Assembly (NCBI GenBank): GCA_016946835.1
Contig: JACVTC010000154.1
Span: 257,501-283,500, forward strand
Direction of reading: 5' to 3'
Source: Neocallimastix lanati (nom. inval.)
Taxonomy: Eukaryota > Neocallimastigomycota > Neocallimastigomycetes > Neocallimastigales > Neocallimastigaceae
DNA length: 26,000 nucleotides
In this document: in pieces, positions 1 to 8,587 of the stretch
How the letters are laid out: every line of letters begins with the position of its first letter
How positions within the stretch are numbered: position 1 is the first letter of the stretch
Program-made: the position numbers and the translations under genes
The notes under the pieces: generated by a model
Seen by the model: the letters and a program-made list of their open reading frames with translations, nothing else
Databases searched by the model: none
Told to the model about the DNA's origin: nothing

Positions 1-289
1 TTTTAAATTTTGATTTAATATTTCTTTTCTTATTTTCTATATTATTGAGATCTAGTATATCTCCATTTGAATGGATACTTTTTGTTTTTTGCTTTTCATG
101 ATTAGAGTTATTAACTCTATCATTTTTGTATCTGAAGACAGTGAATTTGTCTTTTATTTCTTCATAAAACTATTCCGGAGTTAATTTTGAACTAACTTTT
201 ACCTTGCTTTTAAGTTCATTTGGTAATGCATCGTACATAATTATGATTTTTTCTATATTAGTAGGTTTTGTAGGGGAGTGTAAAGAGTT
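1..289 (-). pseudogene. Copia-type gag fragment, C-terminal half (runs off window)
   Basis: Read on the - strand, a frame runs leftward from 289 and includes MYDALPNELKSKV from an ATG at 236-238, then a basic, Asn/Lys-rich stretch. This resembles the middle and C-terminal part of a Ty1/copia Gag (UBN2-like); that is recognition from memory, not a search. An in-frame TAG at 170-172 and another at 290-292 break it. The order and strand match the N-terminal gag half at 981-1432, so the two are probably one gene split by an insertion. It continues beyond the left edge. Confidence 0.55.
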
Positions 290-980
290 CTAATAGAAAT
301 AGATTACAAATAACAAAATATGACACTCAAATCAAAAAGTAACATGTAATAAAAATTCTCTTTTTTTAATAAAAAAATCTTTATCAATTAAAAAAAAATA
401 AAACTCTTATTGTTATTAACTATTTTATAGTTATAGTCAATAACTAATACATAGACTTAAATAATGAATTTTACATTTATTTATATTTTTTTCATGATTA
501 CATTATAATATATTATTCCTATTTAATTTACATACATTACTATTTATATAAAAACAAAATATTTATTAATAATTTTATTAAATAATAATTAACTAAAACT
601 AAACAATAATTAATTCAATAAACTATCAACTTATTTACAATAATAATTAAATTCAATAAAAACTCATTTATTATTTATTTATTATAAAAATATTATTAAT
701 ACTAATGCTTATATATTTATAATGCAAAACTATTTTTATAAACTATTTAAACTAATTTTAACTATTTAAAACTATTCCTAAATTAATTTTAAAGTATTTT
801 AAACTAAATTAATTAACTCAAATAAATTATTTAAATTAAATTTATTATTCAAAATTATTTACATAATAATTTTTCCTTTTGAAATATTTACATAAATTTA
901 TAATTAAATTTTGTATATGTAAATCATAAATTTATGTAATTTTATTACATTAATTAATTATTAAAGATTTAATTAAATCC
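290..980. other. AT-rich segment between two gag halves
   Basis: About 690 bp of almost pure A/T with no coding potential on either strand. It lies between the two collinear halves of the copia gag. It may be an inserted, decayed element or a diverged gag stretch. The edges at 270-292 and 983-1000 share a GGGAGT motif followed by similar bases, which may mark a target duplication or simply related gag sequence. No clear terminal repeats were found. Confidence 0.35.
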
Positions 981-1432
981 TTACAGGGAGTAATTCAATA
1001 ATCTGAATAACTCCATTATTTTATTTGTGACGTTCATTGTTTCTTGAACATCCTTTGCGTCGATAGAATATAGCTTTTTCATCCACATACCATAAAAGGC
1101 AGAGTTATCGTTTTTGTATAATTTTTCTATTTTTTTCATTCTCTCATGAGCAGTTTTACAATCCTTTATATATGTTTTATTTTATCATAGGCATTAGTTA
1201 AGATAATTGTACAGGCCATTGCATCTTCTTCTTCTAGGTTCTCATTGAAATCGCTGTCTTCTGGTGTTAAATTCCCATTGCTTGTAGGCTTTTTTAACAT
1301 GCCATTCACATTATATATGATATATTTTGTTAATTATTTCGCCCTTAAGTAATTCATCATTATAGAATACCAGATTGGGAAATTATCTATTCCCCGGAGT
1401 TTTTCTTTTTTGGATAAAATAAGTTCAGACAT
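981..1432 (-). pseudogene. Copia-type gag fragment, N-terminal half
   Basis: From an ATG at 1430-1432 on the - strand the translation begins MSELILSKKEKLRGIDNFP and continues IWYSIMMNYL, a typical N-terminus of copia Gag proteins. There is an in-frame TAA at 1334-1336. A second stop at 1166-1168 is bypassed by a frameshift, after which KDCKTAHERMKKIEKLYKN and GMWMKKLYSIDAKDV follow, ending at a TAA at 981-983. The pattern (WY near the start, a Met/Lys-Leu rich helix region later) is that of the UBN2 gag domain. It is a dead copy, more GC-rich than its surroundings. The C-terminal half is probably at 1-289. Confidence 0.65.
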
Positions 1433-1493
1433 TTTTTTTTTTTTTTTTAAAAAAAAAATTATAAGAGACTTGAGACTCTTAATCTATTAGAAA

Positions 1494-1605
1494 TTTTAAA
1501 GTTTTATTAATAAATTTATAATTTATTTTATTATATTAATGTTAATTATTGTTATAGTATTAACACAAATAAAATGTATTTATATAAAAATGTGGCTTGT
1601 CTTCA
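1494..1605 (-). repeat. Possible short LTR of the copia element
   Basis: Upstream of the gag start on the - strand lies about 110 bp. Read on that strand it begins TGAAGACAAGCCACAT and ends near an AATAAAATAAATT motif and a string resembling a decayed primer site. It shares order and several words (AAGCCAC, TATATAAATA, AAAATAAATT) with the LTR-like repeats at 17775-17907 and 18713-18840. In such AT-rich DNA the match is only suggestive, and both ends are uncertain. Confidence 0.35.
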
Positions 1606-1720
1606 TTACTAATTATGAATTACATGAATATTCTTTATTTATTTATTTATTTATTTATTTTTTTATTAATTGGTTAAAAAAAATTATAATGTAGCAATTA
1701 ATTAAACAAAAATATTTTAA

Positions 1721-1751
1721 GCCACATTGCGAAATGCACAATTGCGAAATG
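1721..1751. repeat. Terminal inverted repeat of an older MITE, target of the MULE
   Basis: This stretch reads GCCACATTGCGAAATGCAC followed by AATTGCGAAATG. It matches the right terminal repeat of the MITE at 17368-17722 (GCCACATTACGAAATGCACG, then ATTGCTAAACG) with few differences. The last nine bases are one copy of the target duplication of the adjoining MULE. The MULE therefore inserted into an older copy of the MITE family. Confidence 0.6.
1743..1751. repeat. MULE target-site duplication, left copy
   Basis: TGCGAAATG directly precedes the left terminal repeat and is identical to 4841-4849, directly after the right one. A 9-bp duplication fits MULE integration. Confidence 0.75.
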
Positions 1752-3001
1752 GAAGTGTCATTTCGAAAATTTTTATTACATAAATTTGTATTTTGTTGTA
1801 GTGCATTTCGGAAAACATGACGTATTATAATGTAATAAATAAATAAATGAATAAATAAATTATAAATGAATAAATAAATTTTTAAATGATAATAAAAATA
1901 ATTAAGACAAACGTTTATTATTACTAAAAAAAATTTTTTTAGAAAATTAAATAAAAAAAATATATATATATAATTACTGTATATATAAAATAATTATTAT
2001 ATTTTTTTTATTTAATTTTAAATATTTTTAGAAGGTAAAAATGGGTTTTATGATAAATGTTTATTATTATGTATTAATAACTAACCTCAGATTTACAATT
2101 AAAGTAAAACCAGTTCTATTTATACAAGAACTGTGGCTAAATTTAGATACATGTTAATTTATTTAATTAATGTATTACATAATATGATTCGTATATTCAT
2201 ATTAATTTAATCTAATTTAACATTTATTTTATATCGTAAATTTCTACTTCTAACAAATATAATTAATTATTATTAATACCTTGTTTATACTATCAACAGA
2301 ATTACATACGTAATTACATAATTTAATAATTAAAAAAAATATATATATATAAATATGTTTATATTACTGAATATGGTTGGTGTTGGTGTGGTTAAATAAA
2401 TAAAAAAATAGATTTTTTATAGATTAATTTTAAATTTATTATTAAACTAAATATTATTTTTTTAAAAATTAAGATAATATATAAAACATATAAATATATA
2501 TATGGTTAACATATATAAAAATATTAAATAATAAAGTATATAGGTGAAATAAATATAAAATAAAATAAAATAAAATAAAAAATATAATTATTTTATATAT
2601 ATATGTATCATATATTTTAATTTTTTTTCATTTATTTTTCTAAAAATAAAATTTTAGTTATAATAACGTTTGTCTTTTAATTATTATATTTTATTATAGT
2701 AAATAAAAAAATTTAAATAAAAAGTAAATAATTTTTATTATTTATAATTCATATTTTCATAAACGATATATATATATATATTAATTTAAATAATATAAAA
2801 ATTAAAAATTAAAACAATAAGAGTTGAATAATTGATCCTATTAAAATAATTAATTATTTGCATAGTAATATTTATAATGTTTGATCAATATGAATCAATT
2901 ATTATTAAAATATAATAATAACAATTAGAATTTTAATAAAATAATAAAAATCTTTTATTGAATTTAATATTTTTAATAACATAATTAATTTTGAAAAGTA
3001 T

Positions 3002-3074
3002 ATTGATATTAATAAAATTTATAATAATATAATATTGATATTGATATTAATAAAATTTATAATTATATAATATT
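3002..3074. repeat. Tandem duplication, about 38-bp period
   Basis: ATTGATATTAATAAAATTTA followed by an AT-rich run occurs twice (3002-3036 and 3040-3074) with one or two differences. It lies at the 3' end of the MULE transposase remnant. Confidence 0.6.
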
Positions 3075-4122
3075 CTAAAGATTGTAGAAAATTATTATAC
3101 TTTTTTTTCTGACAAATTCTTTTTATTATAATATAAATATCAAATATATAGTTAGGGCTTATAAACAGTAAGTTCGAAATAACTTTATAATAAATATATA
3201 TATCATTATTATTCTTCACTTCATGATAACGTAATATATTTTTTTGTTTTTCTAATGATCTTTTGTAATGCCAAACACAATATTTAATATTTATATTGGG
3301 AAAAACTTTTTTTGCGGCATTAGATATACCTTGTTCAAAATCACAATGAAAATTAATTGTAGTAATAAATGTATTACACCTAAATTTATTTGCTTTTTTT
3401 TTATTTCTTTAAATGATGTTTCATATGTAGATTGTTTTTTATTTTTTAATATAGAAATGGAAGTAGTGTAAAACATATTAAATTACCCAACATAAGTTCT
3501 TGTTATAAATAACTGATAACTAAATTTCGGTGCTGCATAAAATGTACCGTCCGCAAATATATTTTTATGATAATTCGAAAATAAATATGCTTGGAATGGT
3601 GATTGAAAGATTATTAGATCAGTATTTTTAAATATCATAAAATTTTCATTTCTTTTCGTTTTATAATATTTTGATTCAATGGGAATATCATCAAAACTTT
3701 CTATGTTTGGAGGAAATTGTTTATTTATATTTCTTATTATTTGGGATCTAATTGTACTATATTCGGGACATATAAGTCCCATTTCTTGAGAAACGGCATT
3801 AAATATATGTTTAGGTTTTATATCCATAGGAATTGAATTTTTCTTAATTTCTTCCTTAATTTTATGTTTTGCTACTGATATAGGCACATCAATTTCTTTT
3901 TTCGAGATGGTTATGTAAACTTTCATATTTTAAAACCTCCTTTTTATCATTTAAAATAATTAAAGATTTACATTTATTTAAAGTCTTATATTCAGTGCAT
4001 CTATAAATTTTTGATTTATCTTTCCTTTGAAATGAAAAATTAACTTTGTGTTTTTTATTAATAATAATTTGTTCATTTCCTCGATTTGTTTCACTTATTT
4101 CAATTTCTATATTGTCTTCCAT
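3019..4122 (-). pseudogene. FLYWCH zinc-finger / MULE transposase, broken
   Basis: The - strand reading starts at an ATG at 4120-4122. Piece 1 (4122-3889) holds an N-terminal FLYWCH-type zinc finger: IYRC, a second Cys about nine residues on, and HNH. A frameshift near 3900 leads to piece 2 (3926-3483), which contains FADGTFYAAPK, the first catalytic Asp block of MULE transposases, then QLFITRTYV. An in-frame TAA at 3483-3485 follows, after which the same frame continues through KNKKQSTYETSFKEI. A second frameshift, in the nine-base T run at 3394-3402, opens a third frame with FHCDFEQGISNAAKKVFPN (second catalytic Asp) and YCVWHYKRS (the C-x2-H motif). The catalytic Glu and C-terminus were not found. 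At least three lesions make it inactive. Confidence 0.8.
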
Positions 4123-4793
4123 TGATAATTAAAAATTTTCAATAAAATATTTTAATAAATATACTTTTAAATGCTTTGAAACTTTTTTTTTTAATATTTA
4201 AAATAATAAACCTTTTTTTAATTAATTATATAATTATTTAAATAATTATTTAATTATTAATTATTTATTATTTCTTTATTTACTATTTTATTTATTTATT
4301 TTTATTTTTATTTTATTTTTATTTTTTATTTTATTTTTTTATTTTTTAATGTTTAAAAAATAAAATGTTTATTTATTTTTATTTTATTTTTAAATGTTTA
4401 ACAAAAAAGCTTTCTTATTTCTTATTTTTATTTTATTTTTTAATGTTAAATAGAAATACCTAACCTAATTATTATTTATTGAAGTGTTGTATTTCACCAA
4501 AAGTTGAATTTAGTCCAGTTTAATTTCGCTAAATTCTTGGTGGCTTATAAATTTACGTCATAAAATATCACCACATTTATTATTCACGCCATATTGAGAA
4601 TATATGGCTTTTTAAAAATTGTAGAAAAAAAGCCACAAAAATATGATACAATTATATATACGCCCCACGTAAGATTACGTGTTTAAAAATTTTTGAGAAT
4701 TGTAGTTTTATTTAATTAATTAATTAATAATTATTCATTAAATTTTTAATAAAATTAAGTGGCTTAAAATTAAAAAATACTTAAGCCATAAAA
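4123..4793. other. Non-coding 5' part of the MULE
   Basis: No open reading frame is visible. It holds long T- and A-rich stretches (4190-4450) and several GGCTT/AAGCC inverted repeats: TGGCTTTTT near 4605 pairs with AAAAAGCCA near 4627, and another pair flanks 4767-4779. The palindrome CACGTAAGATTACGTG is at 4666-4681. These could be sub-terminal transposase sites or remnants of nested MITEs. Confidence 0.4.
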
Positions 4794-4840
4794 CAAAATA
4801 CAAATTTTTGTAATAAAAATTTTCGAAATGCACACTCCCC

Positions 4841-4849
4841 TGCGAAATG
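4841..4849. repeat. MULE target-site duplication, right copy
   Basis: TGCGAAATG directly follows the right terminal repeat and is identical to 1743-1751. Joining the flanks with a single copy rebuilds a continuous MITE-end sequence. Confidence 0.75.
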
Positions 4850-5458
4850 ATATACATTCGAATATATACTTAAGAATTGGTTAATTATTTAATCACAAAT
4901 TAGTTAAGTATTAACCATTAATTTTAATGTATAACAATGCATAGAGTAAATAAACTTTAATTAATAATATTTTAGTTGTGAATAAACTTTAAATGTAATA
5001 ATATTTTGAAGAATAAACCGATATGGTCTTTGATTAATTATAAAATCTGGTAAAAATTAAAAGATTTATTTATTATTTTACATTAACCTAATTTAACGAT
5101 TCATTATTAATTTCAATGGGGAATGATATAAACGAAGTATTGAAATATTTCAATTCAGATATTATATTCAATATTTATTTAAAACATAAAAATATTTCTA
5201 TTTTATAAAAATAAAACATTTTTGTAATTATTTATAATGAAATATATATATTATAACTTATTGCATTAAAGTAAATATTAAGAAACTATATCTATTTTTA
5301 TAATAAAGAGCTAATACTGATTTATTGTAGGAATTACCAAATAAAAATACTAATAAACGTAATTTCATATTTGAAAGCCAATCAATGTTAAATAACTATT
5401 TAGAAATAAATAGAACAAACAAATAGAAGTCATTAGCTTAAGTAAACAAATAAATAAA
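4850..5458. other. AT-rich intergenic DNA, no gene seen
   Basis: The only ATG frame of note starts at 5116 and gives about 30 residues beginning MGNDINEVLKYFNSD, with no recognisable family. It is probably upstream sequence of the small gene at 5459. Confidence 0.4.
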
Positions 5459-5938
5459 ATGAAAGTACAAAATATATATGAAAACAAGCAATTGATACAT
5501 ACAATAATCAAACATTTTATTTTTCATTGTTTCATTTTTGTTTTGGTTTATGTTAATTTAAGTTATCTATGATAAAATAATATTAAAATTTTCTTATTAT
5601 TCCATATTTTATTATACATTCATTTAATTATACTATTTCTATAAATATTTATGTATCAGATTTTTTTCACAGGTAAAAATTCATACATTTATTGCAGCAA
5701 ACCATATCGTGATTCCTGTAAGACTGATGATGAGTGTTCATCAATGGATTGCTCAAAAGAGGGTGTTTGTATGATGCAAGCTCAAGGACCAAGTGATATC
5801 AAATATTATGGTAGTGCTATTGTCCTAATGATGGGCTTTTTTCTTTTAGCTGGAGCATGTATATTTGATGTCTTTATAATCTTTTTATCGATACATAAAA
5901 ATGGAAATGCGCAAATACTAGTTGAATTTATAGTTTAA
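5459..5938 (+). CDS. Small secreted/membrane Cys-rich protein, spliced (unrecognised family)
   Basis: The second exon encodes a compact Cys cluster: YCSKPYRDSC, then KTDDEC, SSMDC, SKEGVC. It is followed by one membrane segment, YYGSAIVLMMGFFLLAGA. A pyrimidine-rich acceptor TTTTTTTCACAG ends at 5672, so this exon probably starts at 5673. A plausible first exon starts at the ATG at 5459 and encodes a signal-peptide-like hydrophobic run (HFIFHCFIFVLVYVNLS). A GTTATC donor at 5562 keeps the frame. The simple reading ends at TAA 5936-5938. A strong donor GTATAT at 5859 and an acceptor after a T-rich tract at 6340 could instead add a short last exon ending at 6375, giving 107 residues. Even Cys spacing plus one membrane span suggests a disulfide-bonded lumenal or extracellular domain. 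No function is claimed. Confidence 0.5.
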
Positions 5939-7260
5939 TGTTAAATAATCTAAAATATAGTCTTTTTAAAGCATTATATGCATTATTAAACTATTTATAA
6001 GATTGTAGCATATTTAATTATATTTATAGTTTTAATAATATGACCCATATTTTTTCTAATTATAACATAATTTGTAGTTGCTTTACGTCTCAACGACAAA
6101 TCAACCAATTTAGCATTATATTCACGAAGCATATAATATTTATATTATAAAATGATTTATAAGTATAAATTATATAATAAGCATTATTAATATTATTAAA
6201 TTATGAAATTATTATTCAGAGTTGCATAAAAGAATATTATTGATAAGATCTTTTATAATACATTAAGATTTTTTGCGAAGAAGTATTTTGTAGAAGAAAT
6301 ATAAATGAAAGTTTCAGATAGGAATTTTTTTTCTTTTTAGACCAGGAAGAAAATATACTTCCAGTGCTTTATTAAATAGATAAATTATATTTATATTTTA
6401 TATATATAACAAAAAAATACATTATATAAATTAAAGATAAAAATAAAATGTATTTAAATGATCAAGTAAAATAAAAAATAATAAGTTATTAATATAACAG
6501 AATCAATAATTACAATTATTTTATTATTTTTAATATTTAGTATTATTTTTCAATAAACTTTTAAAACAAATAATTAAATGATTAATAACAAAATTATTAA
6601 AATAGTTTCTAATATCTAAGTATACAATAAACAAACCTTATATATGTAAAATAATTAATTATAGTTAAAATTACTTTAGAAAACAAAATAAAATTAATTA
6701 ATCAACAACAAAATTAAATGAAAATATTATCTTATTCAAACAAACTCTGACATGAAATTAACTAAATAATAATTAACAGAATATTTTTTTTAAAAAAAAA
6801 AAAAAAAAAAAAAGAAATTTAAGATTTAATAATAGTTTTTAATTAAAATGATAAATAAACAATTATTGTTGTCTTAATTAATTTTTTAAATTTAATAAAA
6901 TTGATATTATTTATTTGTTTTATTTTACTTTAAATAATTATTTTAAAATTGTAAATAGCTTAAGTTTAAAGAAAAATATAAATACCTTTAATATTTTTCT
7001 TATTTTTCTTCATTATTATTATATATAAAATTAATATTTAATAACTTGTAATTTTAATTTTATATTTTTAATAATCAAAATTTAATAAATTTATAAATAA
7101 TGAATAAATAATAAATATTAGAAAAAGAGAGTTTTATAATAAAACTTTTGTGTTTATTTTATAAAACATTTTTATTATTATTTTTATTTTACTTTGATAA
7201 AGAAATAATCACTTTTTGATTCTAAATCAAAATTAAGATTACTTCCAAGATTTATCATAA
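5939..7260. other. AT-rich intergenic DNA
   Basis: No supported gene, apart from a possible last exon of the Cys-rich gene (acceptor at 6340, open in all frames for at least eleven codons) and the doubtful ORF at 5995-6132. It holds a T8A22 tract at 6784-6813 and a perfect 8-bp-stem hairpin TTTTGATTCTAAATCAAAA at 7214-7232, just outside the Ty3 LTR. Confidence 0.4.
5995..6132 (-). other. Short ORF, 45 codons, doubtful
   Basis: An ATG-started frame on the - strand begins MLREYNAKLVDLSLRRKAT. It is less A/T-biased at its 5' end than the surroundings. No family is recognised and no splice partner is evident. It could be a fragment of an old element or chance. Confidence 0.15.
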
Positions 7261-7843
7261 TGATACAATATAAGTAATAATGTATCAAATTTTTATTTAT
7301 TTAATTATAACGGGGTCGAGCAAATAGGGAATTTATAAAATAATAAATAATAATTTACACAAATAATAAAATTTATTTATTTCTTTTTAAATCTTGTTTT
7401 TATTTATTTATTTAATTTTACATAAATTATTACAATTATATTTTATATTCTTCTGAATATAATAATTATTAACTATCTCTAATAATTCAATTTATATTAA
7501 TATCTTAATAATAATTTTACTTATAATTGTAGGATTCAACTCTTATCCTTTTACTATAAGTAATTACTTAATTATTTAAACTATACTATAAATTCTTTAA
7601 AACTATTATTTTATTCTCAATTAGAATATCTAAAACAACAAGAAAAACTCTCTCTTTAATTTTTATTTCTTTCTCTTCTTTTATACTTATTAATTTTATC
7701 TTGAATATTATTGGCTGTCTGATTAATTTTAATCTATTTATATAATGATTTAGTATATTATATATTATAATTATTTTTCACTATATTATTATAGGATTTC
7801 TCTTTTGTTAATTTTCTTGCATATTTCTAGCTGTATCGTATCA
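7261..7843 (-). repeat. Probable 3' LTR of the Ty3 element
   Basis: On the - strand the segment begins TGATACGATACAG and ends TATTGTATCA, so the ends form a 6-bp inverted repeat TGATAC/GTATCA with canonical TG...CA termini. It directly follows a G-rich polypurine tract on that strand (7844-7859). The length of 583 bp is ordinary for Ty3 LTRs. With the 5' LTR missing, the ends cannot be confirmed by comparison. An alternative outer end near 7308 (CTCGACCCCGTTA on the - strand) lacks a terminal CA. Confidence 0.6.
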
Positions 7844-7859
7844 AAACGCCCCCACTTAG
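7844..7859 (-). other. Polypurine tract (plus-strand primer)
   Basis: On the - strand this reads CTAAGTGGGGGCGTTT, directly before the TG of the LTR. A G-rich purine run at this spot is the usual primer for second-strand synthesis in LTR retrotransposons. Confidence 0.55.
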
Positions 7860-7947
7860 TCTTGACTTCGTCCCTTGAAGTCTATTACTTTTTTTTTTTT
7901 TATTTTTTTTTATAATAAATTTATAATGATTTATAAAATATATAAAT

Positions 7948-7949
<2 letters not shown>

Positions 7950-7991
<42 letters not shown>
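7950..7991. repeat. Homopolymer T(42)
   Basis: An uninterrupted run of 42 T on the + strand, in the untranslated part of the Ty3 element between pol and the 3' LTR. On the element's own strand it is poly(A). The length is unstable and prone to assembly error. Confidence 0.9.
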
Positions 7992-7993
<2 letters not shown>

Positions 7994-8587
7994 GTAAGTC
8001 ATTATTTTATTTTGTTATATATATTGAATAAGTATATATATATATCTTCTCAATTATTATTATTAATAATATTATTTATCATTATTATTATGCTATTATT
8101 TATTTTCCAAAGTAAATTATTTTTAAATTATTTTTCTATGTATTTATATTATATCTTTGTTATTCATAAAGTGTCGTAATAAATTATATTATACTATATA
8201 TCATTTATTTTATTATCTATCTCTTATTACATTACCTAAGTCCTATATAAATTTGTTTATACTATATATATTTTAATATTTCTAATTTATTCACTATTAT
8301 ATATATTGTTTTATATATTTTATTCTATTATATATATTATCTTTTCTTATATCTTATTACTATTATCCTATATGTTATTATACTATTTATTTATTTATTA
8401 AATTATTATATATACTTATTTATTCATTAAATAATTTTATTATTTATTGTATATGATTACTGTTGTTTATTTATGTATATACTATCCCATTATTAATTAT
8501 TATTATTCAATTTACTAATTTTTTTTATATATATAGATATATTTTATATCTATCTGATTATATTTATATATTTATACGTTATATATT

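Larger units (their letters stand above)
1752..4840 (-). mobile_element. Defective Mutator-like (MULE) DNA transposon
   Basis: Terminal inverted repeats at 1752-1795 and 4794-4840 share TCGAAAATTTTTATTACA and flanking bases over about 45 bp with few mismatches or gaps. The element is bordered by an exact 9-bp direct repeat, TGCGAAATG, at 1743-1751 and 4841-4849. Target duplications of 8-11 bp are characteristic of the Mutator superfamily. Inside, on the - strand, lies a broken FLYWCH plus MULE transposase (3019-4122). The element is about 3.09 kb. The 1.2 kb downstream of the transposase remnant shows no coding sequence. Near the right terminal repeat are hairpins: TGGCTTAA/TTAAGCCA around 4759-4788 and CACGTAAGATTACGTG at 4666-4681. 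Confidence 0.8.

Noticed and set aside
290-980. Candidate CRISPR-like or tandem array in AT-rich DNA
   Set aside because: There are only irregular AT words, no regular repeat-spacer structure, and the genome is eukaryotic.
3268-3471. 67-codon + strand frame
   Set aside because: It is the antisense of the MULE transposase remnant, where the - strand shows the CDFE and C-x2-H motifs.
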